Source: Sphingomonas sp. 7/4-4 (GTDB lineage: Bacteria; Pseudomonadota; Alphaproteobacteria; Sphingomonadales; Sphingomonadaceae). From it: a stretch of DNA of 64,000 nucleotides. A program made the position numbers and the translations under genes. Under the pieces are notes generated by a model. It was not told the DNA's origin and did not search any database. It saw only the letters and a program-made list of their open reading frames with translations. This document shows positions 36,205 to 44,741 of this stretch, in pieces. Position 1 is the stretch's first letter; each line of letters begins with the position of its first letter. The stretch lies in the NCBI RefSeq assembly GCF_027941955.1, contig NZ_CP115960.1:1798001-1862000 (forward strand). The letters run 5' to 3'.

Positions 36205-36945
36205 TCAGCCGACGCGGCCGAGCCGGTCGATCGCCTTCTTGCGAAGGTCGGACATGCTTTCGTTGAGGTTGGTGGCTGTCTGGTAGGCGCGCAGGATCTC
36301 GACCATGTCGGTGGTCTCGACGATCGCATTGACGTTCGATCCCTCGACCCCGCCCGACTTCAATCTGGTCTCGGCGGCGGTGAGCTCGCGCCCGCTATTG
36401 CCGTTGAACATCCCGTCGCCGCGCGGATCCATGGTCGCCTCGTCGAACACCGTCACGGTGATCCGGCCGAGCGGACCGTCGGGCCCCATCACGCTGCCGT
36501 CGGGGGCGATGCTCAGGCGTCCGGCGGTCTCGGGCGGAACCGTGATCGGCTTGCCGCCTTCGCCGAGGATCTTCTGCCCGCCGGCCGTCGCCAGCTCGCC
36601 GCTCTCGAGCACCTTCACATAGCCTGCGCGCGTATAAGCGGTGCCGCCGCCCGGCGCCTCGACGCTCAGATAGCCCGGACCGTCGATGAAGACGTCGAGC
36701 GGATTGTCGGTCAGCTGGAAGCCGCCCGAAGCGGCATCGTGCACCGCGCCGTAATCGAGCACGTACGACGTCTTCTTCGCGTCGGGCGTGACCGTGGTCT
36801 CGCCCTGCTCGACATATTCGCGGAACACCGGCTTTTCGCGCTTGAAGCCCACCGTGTTCATGTTGGCGAGGTTGTTCGCCGCCACGTCGAGCCGGCGCCG
36901 CAGCGCCTGTTCCTGGCTCAGCAATACATAAGACGAGATGTCCAC
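36205..36945 (-). CDS. flgF: FlgF rod protein
   Basis: A 246-residue rod protein beginning MDISSYVLLSQEQALRRRLDVAANNLANMNTVGFKREKPVF, with the FlgF/FlgG-type ending LKSGGVEGSNVNAIVETTDMVEILRAYQTATNLNESM. First gene of the leftward flgF-flgG-flgA-flgH operon. Its start is 52 bases from the divergent box at 36998. Confidence 0.96.
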   Translation of the reverse strand: MDISSYVLLSQEQALRRRLDVAANNLANMNTVGFKREKPVFREYVEQGETTVTPDAKKTSYVLDYGAVHDAASGGFQLTDNPLDVFIDGPGYLSVEAPGGGTAYTRAGYVKVLESGELATAGGQKILGEGGKPITVPPETAGRLSIAPDGSVMGPDGPLGRITVTVFDEATMDPRGDGMFNGNSGRELTAAETRLKSGGVEGSNVNAIVETTDMVEILRAYQTATNLNESMSDLRKKAIDRLGRVG

Positions 36946-36974
36946 CGGACGGTCCCTTCAGAAATTTGTCGCTA

Positions 36975-37010
36975 GGCAGAAATTGCCGGGTGACCATCCT
37001 ATAATAGAGG
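36975..37010. promoter_or_regulatory. Divergent control region flgF / fliL
   Basis: GGCAGAAATTGCC (36975-36987), a GGCA-N5-TGCC repeat, lies seven to ten bases from the box CCTATAATAGAGG (36998-37010), which is nearly palindromic. The box is 58 bases before fliL and 52 before flgF. In the flgF direction the repeat lies between box and gene, where a bound protein could block transcription; in the fliL direction it lies upstream. Confidence 0.6.
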
Positions 37011-37063
37011 CAAATCAGCCGGCGTGGTTGCCGGAGCACTGATTTCGAAAGGTGCCAGGGAAA

Positions 37064-37582
37064 ATGTCGTCACCCGAGATCGTCGAGGAAGGTGCGGAGG
37101 GCGCGAAGCCCGCAGCGCCGAAGTCGAAGAAGAAGCTTCTTATTATAGGAGCCGCCGCAGGCGTGCTGCTGCTCAGCGGCGGCGGCGGCGCCGCGATGAT
37201 GCTCTCGGGCGGATCGGCCAAGGCCGAGACCGCGCCCGAGGCCGAAAGCGGTCATGGCGGCGGCGAAGCCGAGGGCAAGGATGCTTTCGTCGATGTGCCG
37301 GCGATGGTGGTGAACCTGCGTTCGCCCGACGGCGCCTCGCGCTTCCTCAAGCTCCATTTCATGATCGTGCCCGGTGCCAAGGGCACGCCCGAGAGCATCC
37401 AGGAGAAGCTCCCGCTGATCCTCGACGCCTATCAGCCCTTCCTCCGCGAGCTGCGCCCCGAGGATCTCGCCGGCTCGGCCGCGGTCTTCCGCATCAAGGA
37501 AGAGATGCTGGTCCGCGCCACCGATGTGGCCGGCCCGGGCATGGTCAAGGACATCCTCATTCAGGATCTGGTCCAGCAATGA
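37064..37582 (+). CDS. fliL: FliL flagellar basal-body protein
   Basis: A 172-residue inner-membrane protein. The cytoplasmic Pro/Lys-rich start (KPAAPKSKKK), one membrane helix (LLIIGAAAGVLLLSGGGGAAMML), an acidic linker and a periplasmic domain (FVDVPAMVVNLRSPDGASRFLKLHFMIVPGAKGTPESIQEKLPLILDAYQPFLREL) fit FliL. ATG 37064 is used; the GTG twelve bases earlier is less well placed. It overlaps fliM by four bases. Confidence 0.93.
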   Translation: MSSPEIVEEGAEGAKPAAPKSKKKLLIIGAAAGVLLLSGGGGAAMMLSGGSAKAETAPEAESGHGGGEAEGKDAFVDVPAMVVNLRSPDGASRFLKLHFMIVPGAKGTPESIQEKLPLILDAYQPFLRELRPEDLAGSAAVFRIKEEMLVRATDVAGPGMVKDILIQDLVQQ

Positions 37583-38601
37583 TCGATCTCGACGATTTCG
37601 ACCTTCCCGAACCGCCCGTCGCGCCGATGGGCGCCGATGGAGACGTCCGCTTCGACCAGTCCGACATCGACGCGCTGTTCGGCGATTTCGACGGTCCGGT
37701 CGCGAAGAAGAAGGGCCTCCGCGCGGTCATCGAGTCCAAGGTCATCAGCCATGAGCGTCTGCCGATGCTCGAAGTGGTCTGCGATCGCATGGTCCGCTCC
37801 TTCGCCAGCTCGATGCGCAGCCTCACTTCCGACGCGATCGACGTCAGCCTCGAGAACGTCACCTCGATCCGCTTCGGCGAGTTCATGAACCGCGTGATGC
37901 TCCCGGCGATGGTCGGGGTGTTCAAGGTCGAGGAATGGGAGAGCTTCGGCCTCGTCACGGTCGAATCGAGCCTGATCTATGCCGTGGTCGACGCGCTGCT
38001 CGGCGGCCGCGGCGGCGGCTCGCCGACGTTGATCGACGGCCGCGCCTTCACGACGATCGAGACCGGCCTCGTCTCGCGCATGCTCGAATTCGCGCTCAAG
38101 GATTTCGCCACGGCGTTCGAGCCGATCGAACCGATCAACATCAACCTCGAGCGTATCGAGAGCAATCCGCGCTTCGCCGCGATCGCCGGCACGTCGAACA
38201 TCTGCGCGATCGCCACCTTCCGCGTCGACATGCTCGGCCGCGGCGGCGAATTCACGATCGTGTTCCCTTATGCGACGCTCGAACCCGTCCGCCACAAATT
38301 GCTCCAGCGCTTCATGGGCGAGAAGAGCGGCCGCGATAGCATCTGGGAGGCGCATATGGCCTCCGAGATCCGCAAGACCAATGTCAGCGTCAACGTCGTG
38401 CTCGGCGAGAAGGCCATGCCGATCGCCGAATTGAAGGCACTCGAGGTCGGCCAGACCATCGCCCTCCACAAGAGCCCCGACGATGCGCTCGACCTCGCCT
38501 GTGGCGGCGTCACCCTCGCCCAGGCCCAGATCGGCCAGCGCCGCGGCAAGGTCGCCGTGCGCCTGGTCAACGATGTTTCCAGCGGAAAGATGAAATCATG
38601 A
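37579..38601 (+). CDS. fliM: FliM motor switch protein
   Basis: A 340-residue C-ring protein. The N-terminal CheY-binding motif is present in altered form (FDQSDIDALFGDFD). The CheC-like middle domain (MVRSFASSMRSLTSDAIDVSLENVTSIRFGEFMNRVM) and the SpoA domain at the end (VSVNVVLGEKAMPIAELKALEVGQTIALHKSPDDALDLACGGVTLAQAQIGQRRGKVAVRL) are complete. Translation-coupled to fliL and to the next gene. Confidence 0.96.
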   Translation: MIDLDDFDLPEPPVAPMGADGDVRFDQSDIDALFGDFDGPVAKKKGLRAVIESKVISHERLPMLEVVCDRMVRSFASSMRSLTSDAIDVSLENVTSIRFGEFMNRVMLPAMVGVFKVEEWESFGLVTVESSLIYAVVDALLGGRGGGSPTLIDGRAFTTIETGLVSRMLEFALKDFATAFEPIEPININLERIESNPRFAAIAGTSNICAIATFRVDMLGRGGEFTIVFPYATLEPVRHKLLQRFMGEKSGRDSIWEAHMASEIRKTNVSVNVVLGEKAMPIAELKALEVGQTIALHKSPDDALDLACGGVTLAQAQIGQRRGKVAVRLVNDVSSGKMKS

Positions 38602-38990
38602 ACTTCGCGCTTCTCGCCAATGTGCTGACGATGATCTTCTGCATGGCCGTGCTCGTGCAGAGCGTGCGGATGATGCGCTCCCTGCGCACCGTGAAGGACG
38701 GCGCGCTCACCGAAGTCGTCACGGCGCTCGAAAAGGCGACCAGCGGCGCCCGTTCGGTGCTCTCCGAAATGAAGTCGACGCTCGGCACCGATTGCGCGCA
38801 GCATGCCCGCCTCGTCGAGCAGGCGCGCGATCTCCGCGACGAGCTTTCGGACATGATCGGCATCGCCGATGCCGCATGCGAGCGCGTCGTGAATGCCGTC
38901 GGCCTCGCCAATGCGGTGCGTTCGGCCGATGCCGTCGATGCAGCCGACGGCGAAGACACCGAAGCCAAGACCGAAGCCGAGCTCGCCTGA
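38598..38990 (+). CDS. PflI-like (DUF6468-type) flagellar membrane protein
   Basis: A 130-residue protein with one N-terminal membrane helix (NFALLANVLTMIFCMAVLVQSVRMMRSL) and a helical cytoplasmic part (ALEKATSGARSVLSEMKSTLGTDCAQHARLVEQARDLRDELSDMIGIAD). From memory such proteins sit between fliM and motE in alphaproteobacteria and include Caulobacter PflI, needed for polar placement of the flagellum. The name is not verified. It overlaps fliM and motE at its ends. Confidence 0.65.
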   Translation: MNFALLANVLTMIFCMAVLVQSVRMMRSLRTVKDGALTEVVTALEKATSGARSVLSEMKSTLGTDCAQHARLVEQARDLRDELSDMIGIADAACERVVNAVGLANAVRSADAVDAADGEDTEAKTEAELA

Positions 38991-39535
38991 TGGCCCGCCC
39001 TTCCCTCCTCCTGATGACCGCGGCCGCCTCGGCGCTCGCAGTCGTCGCCAACGCCTCGACGATCGCGTCGACCGCGACCCAGGGTGCGCCCAAGACCCGG
39101 CTCGGCAGTTCGATCGAACAGGATCTGGCCCAGCGCGACGCCGAGGCCGCGCGCCGCAAGCGCGGGCTCGACCTGCGCGAACAGGCGACCAAGGCCACGC
39201 AGGCGCGCCTCGAAGCCGATCTTGCCGCCCGCCAGAAGGAAACCGAAGTCGCAGCCGCCCCCGGCGCTCCCGTCGAACCGGCGGAGGCGCAGTTCGACGA
39301 GCTCGCCCGCATCTATCAGGCGATGAAGCCCAGAGCCGCCGCGGTGGTTCTGGAGCAGCTCGACATGGAAGTGCAGATGAAGGTCGCACAGCGCATGCGC
39401 GAACGCTCGACCGCCCTCGTCATGGCCGCGATGACCCCCAAGGGCGCCGCCGCGCTGAGCATGGCGCTGGCCCGCAAATCCGCCCGCCTGGCCGCGTCCG
39501 CGCCGCCGCAGCAGATGCCGCGCAAGGGGAAGTAG
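38990..39535 (+). CDS. motE: MotE-like flagellar protein
   Basis: A 181-residue protein with a short hydrophobic N-terminus, a charged coiled coil (about 40-85, SIEQDLAQRDAEAARRKRGL) and an MgtE-N-like domain (FDELARIYQAMKPRAAAVVLEQLDMEVQMKVAQRMRERSTALVMAAMTPKGAAALSMALA). This matches MotE-type proteins, which stabilise MotB or the motor. It is the last gene of fliL-fliM-pflI-motE, and a repeat element follows. Confidence 0.8.
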   Translation: MARPSLLLMTAAASALAVVANASTIASTATQGAPKTRLGSSIEQDLAQRDAEAARRKRGLDLREQATKATQARLEADLAARQKETEVAAAPGAPVEPAEAQFDELARIYQAMKPRAAAVVLEQLDMEVQMKVAQRMRERSTALVMAAMTPKGAAALSMALARKSARLAASAPPQQMPRKGK

Positions 39536-39566
39536 CGCCGGACCTTACAAATTGCGGGGCTTTAAG

Positions 39567-39671
39567 CCCCTCCCCTTCAGGGGAGGGGTTGGGGGTGGGG
39601 CCTGTCCGTCTCACCGAGCCTCCGCTTGGGGCACTGCCCCACCCCAAACCCTCCCCTGAAGGGGAGGGGCT
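39567..39671. repeat. Inverted repeat element, CCCCTCCCCTTCAGGGGAGGGG type
   Basis: Self-complementary left arm CCCCTCCCCTTCAGGGGAGG and right arm CCCTCCCCTGAAGGGGAGGG with inner GGGGTGGGG/CCCCACCCC. It sits between the convergent motE and ridA genes and may terminate both. Same family style as 22505 and 57496. Confidence 0.75.
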
Positions 39672-39686
39672 AAGAAGGTCCGCAAC

Positions 39687-40079
39687 TCACTCCGGAATCC
39701 GCGCGATGACCTTGATCTCGAAGTCGAACCCCGCGAGCCAGTTGACGCCGATCGCCGTCCAGTTCGGATAGGGCGCCTCGGGGAAAACTTCTCCTTTGAC
39801 GGCCATGACCGTGCCGAACTGATTTTCGGGATCGGTATGGAAGGTCGTCACGTCGACGATATCGTCGAGCCCACATCCGCCCGCCTTCAGGGTCGCTTCG
39901 AGATTGGCGAAGGCCAGGCGGACCTGCGCTTCGAAATCCGGCTCGGGCGAACCGTCGCTGCGACTGCCGACCTGACCGGACACGAACAGGAGATCACCGG
40001 AGCGGATCGCTGCGGAATAGGTGTTCGACGCATAGAGGTCATGCCGACCGGCGGGAAAAACGGCGTCACGCTGGGCCAT
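39687..40079 (-). CDS. RidA/YjgF-family protein
   Basis: A 130-residue RidA-like protein (SGDLLFVSGQVGSRSDGSPEPDFEAQVRLAFANLEATLKAGGCGLDDIVDVTTFHTD). RidA proteins deaminate reactive imines, but the subgroup cannot be fixed. It is divergent from a TetR gene across a region with three TACGCNNCGTA operators, so the two form a regulator-target pair inserted in the flagellar region. Confidence 0.85.
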   Translation of the reverse strand: MAQRDAVFPAGRHDLYASNTYSAAIRSGDLLFVSGQVGSRSDGSPEPDFEAQVRLAFANLEATLKAGGCGLDDIVDVTTFHTDPENQFGTVMAVKGEVFPEAPYPNWTAIGVNWLAGFDFEIKVIARIPE

Positions 40080-40145
40080 ATGGATTCTCCTGTGTGGGTC
40101 GCTGGAAAGCCGTGCCGACGAATAATGCCGTCATCTGGTTTCACA

Positions 40146-40203
40146 TACGCTCCGTATATAAATGTCATGTACGCGACGTATGTCAAGTGATATACGCCGC
40201 GTA
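40146..40203. promoter_or_regulatory. Triple TACGCNNCGTA operator between ridA and tetR
   Basis: Three dyads TACGCTCCGTA (40146-40156), TACGCGACGTA (40170-40180) and TACGCCGCGTA (40193-40203), spaced 24 and 23 bases start to start, about two helical turns. They cover the shared promoter space, so the TetR protein likely represses both genes. Confidence 0.8.
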
Positions 40204-40221
40204 TTTGAAGAAGGATCGGTT

Positions 40222-40818
40222 GTGGCTGCACGGCGTCGCGTGGAAACGATGGAGGAGAACCGCGGCAAGCTGATTGCCGCCGGGCGAAAGGCATTCGCGT
40301 CGGAAGGGTTCGCTGCGGCATCGATGGACGACTTGACCGCCTCTGTCGGTTTGACCCGCGGCGCGCTCTATCACAATTTCGGCGACAAGAAGGGCCTGCT
40401 CGCGGCCGTCGTGGCGCAGGTCGACGGCGAGATGGCGGCGCGTGCCCGGGCAGCCGGCGCCGACGCGAGGGATGGCTGGGAACAGCTCCTGGCCGAAGGC
40501 GCGGCCTATATCGCGATGGCGCTGGATCCCGAGGTCCAAAGGATCGTGCTGCTCGATGGACCCGCGTTTCTCGGTGATCCCTCGCGCTGGCCCAGCCAGA
40601 ACGCGTGTCTGCAGGCAACGAAGCAGGCGGTCGGGAAATTGATCGCCGACGGCGTCATGAAGAGCGCCGATGTGGAGGCCGCCGCCCGCCTCCTCTGCGG
40701 TGCCGCATTGAACGCGGCCTTGTGGGTAGCGGCCAGCGACGACCCTCAGGCCGTCCTGCCCAGGGCAGTCCATGCCTTTCGCCTCATGGCAGAGGGGTTT
40801 CTCTCGGAGAAACGCTAG
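40222..40818 (+). CDS. TetR-family repressor
   Basis: A 198-residue regulator. The N-terminal HTH is RGKLIAAGRKAFASEGFAAASMDDLTASVGLTRGALYHNFGDKKGLLAAVV, followed by a ligand-binding domain (ALDPEVQRIVLLDGPAFLGDPSRWPSQNA) like the C-terminal domain of TetR_C-type drug or metabolite sensors. GTG 40222 is chosen because AAGGA lies upstream and the operators would otherwise be inside the coding region. It presumably binds the three dyads before it. Confidence 0.88.
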   Translation: MAARRRVETMEENRGKLIAAGRKAFASEGFAAASMDDLTASVGLTRGALYHNFGDKKGLLAAVVAQVDGEMAARARAAGADARDGWEQLLAEGAAYIAMALDPEVQRIVLLDGPAFLGDPSRWPSQNACLQATKQAVGKLIADGVMKSADVEAAARLLCGAALNAALWVAASDDPQAVLPRAVHAFRLMAEGFLSEKR

Positions 40819-41151
40819 GTTGAGAACCCCTGCCGTCATCCCCGCGAAAGCGGGGACCCATCTCCCAAACGAGCGGCAAAATGCACCGGCGCGCGCTGAA
40901 TTCGCTGGCAATGTAGGATTTGATCCGCTTTTGTTCCGGGCATGCGCGCCAGACATTTTCCTCGCCCCGCCCGCCGACGCGCCGCCTTGTCGCTTGACTC
41001 GCAAATGCGCAAACGCGTCAAGCAACTGCCAGCCGACATCCCAGCCAGATCGTGCAGGAACGGCAGAAATCAGCCATTTTTCAAGCCAACCAAAAGGTTG
41101 GATGCGCACACCCCCGCCGCTTTCTGCCAACCTTATGGTTGGCCGGGACTG
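40819..41151. other. Intergenic stretch with half repeat and shared 14-mer
   Basis: No gene supported. It contains one arm of the CGTCATCC...GAAAGCGGGG repeat at about 40833-40858 and the sequence GCAATGTAGGATTT (40908-40921), also found at 14601 and 50791. A run of CCAACCAAAAGGTTGG and CCAACCTTATGGTTGG dyads near 41087-41144 could form hairpins, possibly terminating the leftward gene at 41152. Confidence 0.5.
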
Positions 41152-41565
41152 TCAACTATAGCTGGCTGCGATCTCGACGATCAGCACGCGCGCGACGCCG
41201 GGTTCGGCGGCTTTGAGCGCGGCGTTGAGATCATGATCGAGGCGCCCGGCATCGACCGCGCGCATGCCCGAGGCGTTGAGCCGGGCGAATTCGAGCGCGG
41301 CGGCAACGGTCGCTTCGCGCAATCTGGGCATCGCGCCAGCCGCCTTGGCCAGCGCCTCGACACTGGCTGCCTCGATCACGAGCTTGAAGCGCATGTTGCC
41401 GGCGATGCGATCGGCCTCGATGATCGGCACGGTCACTTCTTCCATCGGCACGAGGTTGAGCCCGCCGGCAACGGTGCCGGCACCGCCGCCGGACGCCTGT
41501 GCCCCGCTGCCCGGAAAGGGCACCAGCGCCGTCGTCAGCGCAAGCGCGGCCACGGATCTACGCAC
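41152..41565 (-). CDS. Exported FliL-like protein of the flagellar regulon
   Basis: A 137-residue protein with a signal peptide (MRRSVAALALTTALVPFPGSGAQA) and a domain LVPMEEVTVPIIEADRIAGNMRFKLVIEAASVEALAKAAGAMPRLREATVAAALEFARLN that follows the strand-helix pattern of periplasmic FliL. Unlike FliL it has no retained membrane anchor, so it would be free in the periplasm. A flagellar box (41605-41620) is shared with the divergent gene at 41643. Function inferred from pattern and regulon signal only. Confidence 0.55.
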   Translation of the reverse strand: MRRSVAALALTTALVPFPGSGAQASGGGAGTVAGGLNLVPMEEVTVPIIEADRIAGNMRFKLVIEAASVEALAKAAGAMPRLREATVAAALEFARLNASGMRAVDAGRLDHDLNAALKAAEPGVARVLIVEIAASYS

Positions 41566-41604
41566 GTCAAAACTCCTCGGTCGGACGGCCGGTGTGCGCC
41601 CATG

Positions 41605-41620
41605 CCTCTATAATAGGATG
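41605..41620. promoter_or_regulatory. Divergent flagellar box CCTCTATAATAGGATG
   Basis: A near-palindromic box between the genes at 41152 (leftward, 42 bases away) and 41643 (rightward, 25 bases away). Same core CTATAATAGG as at 20721. Confidence 0.55.
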
Positions 41621-41642
41621 AAATGAGCAAGAAGGTGCCGCA

Positions 41643-41909
41643 GTGAGTCACGATCAACGCCCGGGAAGGATGCGCGTCGTCCAGGATCCGGCCGAAGTCC
41701 AGCGCCGTCGCGGCGATGCGGCGCCGATCGCCGACCCCGATTCCTTCGAAGTCGTCGGCGGCGCCGGGTCCGGCATCGCAGCGAGTGCCGCGGTCGACAG
41801 CGCGCCGGCGGGAAGCAGCCTGCCACTGCTTCCGGCCGGGCTGTTCCTGCTCGCCTGCGCGGCCGGCGGCGTGCTCGTCGCGGTCATCCGCCCGCTCGGA
41901 CTCGGCTGA
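41643..41909 (+). CDS. Small single-pass membrane protein before the TPR-like gene
   Basis: An 88-residue protein from GTG 41643 with GAAGGTG upstream. A charged N-terminal half (VQDPAEVQRRRGDAAPIADPD) precedes one membrane helix near the end (LPLLPAGLFLLACAAGGVLVAVI). The stop overlaps the next start. No family recognised. Its position after a flagellar box suggests a flagellar accessory part. Confidence 0.55.
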   Translation: MSHDQRPGRMRVVQDPAEVQRRRGDAAPIADPDSFEVVGGAGSGIAASAAVDSAPAGSSLPLLPAGLFLLACAAGGVLVAVIRPLGLG

Positions 41910-43681
41910 TGCGCACCGCGCTCATCGCCTTGCTCGCCGGCGCCACCACGGTCGCCCCCAACACGGCCGGCACCGGCACGGCGCCCGCTGCCGCATCACG
42001 CCCTGGAACCGGCGCCGCGACTGCGATATTGCCGCCCTTCGCCGCCGAACTCGCCCAGATGCCGACGATCACCGGCGCCTCGGGCTGGCATGGCGAGACT
42101 GGCGAAGCCGGCTGGGCATCGCTCGCCGCCTCGCGTCCCGAGAACCGCCAGCTGCGCCGCTGGACCTATGCGCTCGGCCTGATCGGCGAAGGCCGCGGTG
42201 CCGAGGCGCTGGGCGTGCTCGACGTGATGCAAACCCGCGATCGCGATCTCGGCCTCGTCGCCTCCTTCCTTCTCGCCCGGGGTGTCGCACTGACGCTCGT
42301 CGCGCGTGACGAGGATGCAGTTTCCACGCTCGCCACCGGTGAACTCGCCGCCAATCCCGAAGCCTGCGCGTGGCGGATGCGCGCGCTTGCCCATTCGGGC
42401 GACGCCCAGGCCGCGATCCGCCAGGTCAATTGCGCATTGCCCGCGATCAACGGCCGCAGCCCCGAGGCGCGTGCGCCGTTCGTGCTCGCCGCCGCCGGTG
42501 CCGCGATCGACGCCGGCCAGCCGAAGCCCGCGCTCGCCTGGCTCGCGCTCTTCGGCGATCAGAATCCCGAGGCCAACGTGCTGCGCGGCCGTGCGCTGAT
42601 CGCTGCCGGCGATCCGCAGGCAGGCCGTATCCGGCTCAAACGCGCCGCGCGCAACGGCGACGCCGCCGTCCGGGCACAGGCAAAGCTCGGCACGATCGAG
42701 GCCGGGCTCGCCACGCACAGCCTCGCCCCCGCCGATGCGATGAAGCAGCTCGAGGCGCTCCGCTTCGGCTGGCGCGGCGGCGCTGTCGAGCAGCGCGCGC
42801 TCGAGATCGAGCTCCGCCTCGCCAATGAGGCCCACGATCTGCGCGCCCAGCTCCGCGCCGGCGCCGCGCTGATCCGCTATTTCAAGCTCGGCGCGAAGGT
42901 CGCGCCGATGCTCGCCGAGCTTCAGGCCGCACTCGCCGGGGCACTCGCCCCCGACAGCGGCGTATCGCTTCCCGAGGCCGCCGGTCTCTACTGGGACTAT
43001 CGCGAGCTCGCGCCCGCCGGCGGCGAAGGCGACGCCATGGTGTTCCGCCTCGCTGGCCGCCTGCAGGATGCGGGGCTCTATGCCCGCGCCGCCGAATTGC
43101 TTCAATATCAGCTCACCCGGCGCGCGCAGGACGTGGCGCAGGGCCCGCTTTCGGTGAAGGTCGCGGCGCTCCACATCCTCGCCGGCCACCCCGATCGCGC
43201 GCTCGACGCGATCCGCTCCACCGAGCAGGCCGGCTATTCGGCCGCGATGCAGCAGGACCGCAAGCGGATCGAGGCCGTAGCGCTCCACCGCCTCGGCAGG
43301 ACCGACGCCGCGATGGCCGCACTCGACGGCCTGCCCGACGCGCATGCGATCCGCGCCGAGATGCGCTGGCAGGCGAAGGACTGGGGCAGCTTCGTCGGCG
43401 AAAACACTCTCCCCGCTCCCAGGGGCCTGAGCGAACCTGCCCAGGCCGCGGTCCTCCGTCAGGCGGTCGCGCTGGCGATGCTCGGCCGCGAGGATCAGCT
43501 GGAGGTGCTCCGCAAGCGCTACGCCGCGGCGTTCAAGACGCTGCCCAGCGGCCAGGCCTTCGACCTGCTGACCCGGAACGTCGGCAGCATCGATCCCGCC
43601 GCGATCGGCGCCGCGATGACCGCGATCCCGCAAGCCAGCCCCGCCGGCGCCATCGGCGACCTGCTCGACGCGAGTTCGTAA
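41909..43681 (+). CDS. Exported TPR-like repeat protein of the flagellar cluster
   Basis: A 590-residue protein with a weak signal peptide and about a dozen Ala-rich helical pairs of TPR style (GRGAEALGVLDVMQTRDRD, YARAAELLQYQLTRRAQD, GHPDRALDAIRSTEQAGYSA, GRTDAAMAALDGLPDAHAI). Likely a periplasmic scaffold. Translation-coupled to the small membrane protein before it, behind a flagellar box, and next to flgL, so a role in motor or ring assembly is plausible. I know of no named homologue. Confidence 0.6.
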   Translation: MRTALIALLAGATTVAPNTAGTGTAPAAASRPGTGAATAILPPFAAELAQMPTITGASGWHGETGEAGWASLAASRPENRQLRRWTYALGLIGEGRGAEALGVLDVMQTRDRDLGLVASFLLARGVALTLVARDEDAVSTLATGELAANPEACAWRMRALAHSGDAQAAIRQVNCALPAINGRSPEARAPFVLAAAGAAIDAGQPKPALAWLALFGDQNPEANVLRGRALIAAGDPQAGRIRLKRAARNGDAAVRAQAKLGTIEAGLATHSLAPADAMKQLEALRFGWRGGAVEQRALEIELRLANEAHDLRAQLRAGAALIRYFKLGAKVAPMLAELQAALAGALAPDSGVSLPEAAGLYWDYRELAPAGGEGDAMVFRLAGRLQDAGLYARAAELLQYQLTRRAQDVAQGPLSVKVAALHILAGHPDRALDAIRSTEQAGYSAAMQQDRKRIEAVALHRLGRTDAAMAALDGLPDAHAIRAEMRWQAKDWGSFVGENTLPAPRGLSEPAQAAVLRQAVALAMLGREDQLEVLRKRYAAAFKTLPSGQAFDLLTRNVGSIDPAAIGAAMTAIPQASPAGAIGDLLDASS

Positions 43682-43712
43682 GACGAGCCCGGCTTCCTCC
43701 ACACGCAAATAT

Positions 43713-43794
43713 CGTCATCCCGGCGAAAGCCGGGACCCAGAGTCACGGGCGATGTACCCTGCAACTCTGGATCCCGGCCTTCGCCGGGATGACG
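43713..43794. repeat. Inverted repeat CGTCATCCCGGCGAAAGCCGGG, copy 2
   Basis: Second full copy of the element at 11620-11702, with left arm CGTCATCCCGGCGAAAGCCG and right arm GCCTTCGCCGGGATGACG. It lies between the convergent TPR-like gene and flgL. Confidence 0.8.
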
Positions 43795-43821
43795 TTCATG
43801 GGGAGCAGGCCGCAGCCCCGC

Positions 43822-44730
43822 TCAGCGGATATAGCTGACCAGGCTCAGGTCGGAGAGCTGCGCGAACACCGAATAGCTCGCCTGCAGCATCGTCTTCTGC
43901 TGCGCGAGATCGAGCGCGACCTGCCCCAGATCCGCGTCTTCGTTGGTCTCGATCACGCCGTGGAGCAGCAGCGAACGCGCCTCACCGCGCGTCGTCAGCG
44001 TCTCGACCTGGTTCTGCTTGCGGCCATTATCGGCGTTGACCGCCTGAAGGCTGTCGATCCCGGTGCCGAACTGACTCACTGCCTGCCTGAGCGCATCGAG
44101 CTGCGCGGTCGTCGGCTTCGTGCCGATCGTGCCGGCCAAAGCGAGCGTCTGGAACGCGGCGTACAGATCCTTGCCCACTGCACTCGCAGTGATGCCATAG
44201 GTCACGTCGACCCCGTCGGCGACGCGCGCGGTCGAGCGGATGCCGTCGTCCTTGAACGCATCGGCCGCGCTGGTCGTCGCGACGTCGGCCAGCGTTCCGG
44301 GCGTGAACGGATTGCCCTCGGTCTGCGAGCCCGCGAACAGCGGCGCCCCGCCCTCGCTGCCGTTGAGCGAAGTGCGATACTGGCTGAACGCCGTCTCGAT
44401 CGCTTCCTGCAGGCCGGCGCCATCGCCGGTGCCGATCGCATTGAGGATGTCGAGCTTGAGGTCGCCCACTGCCTTCTCGATGCCTTCGAGATGGCCCTGA
44501 TAGATCGACAGCGTGGTGCCGACACGCTTCGCCACGGTCGATTGCGCGTCCTGGCGCGTCAGCAGGCTGTGCGCCGAGAGGTTGCGCACCGTCTCGGTGC
44601 CGAGATCGGCGAAGTCCGCCGCTCTCTTGCCGGTGGAAAGCTGCTGCTGGGTGATCGCCAGCTTCTCCTGGGAGCGCTGGATTGCGCTCGCCATGGTGCG
44701 CTGGAGCGGGATGGTGGCTACGCGAGTCAT
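43822..44730 (-). CDS. flgL: FlgL hook-filament junction protein
   Basis: A 302-residue flagellin-like junction protein. The N-terminus has RTMASAIQRSQEKLAITQQQLSTGKRAADFADLG, and the C-terminus VIETNEDADLGQVALDLAQQKTMLQASYSVFAQLSDLSLVSYI. It is 11 bases after flgK, with flgE before that: a flgE-flgK-flgL leftward operon. Confidence 0.94.
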   Translation of the reverse strand: MTRVATIPLQRTMASAIQRSQEKLAITQQQLSTGKRAADFADLGTETVRNLSAHSLLTRQDAQSTVAKRVGTTLSIYQGHLEGIEKAVGDLKLDILNAIGTGDGAGLQEAIETAFSQYRTSLNGSEGGAPLFAGSQTEGNPFTPGTLADVATTSAADAFKDDGIRSTARVADGVDVTYGITASAVGKDLYAAFQTLALAGTIGTKPTTAQLDALRQAVSQFGTGIDSLQAVNADNGRKQNQVETLTTRGEARSLLLHGVIETNEDADLGQVALDLAQQKTMLQASYSVFAQLSDLSLVSYIR

Positions 44731-44741
44731 AGGGTTTCCGA

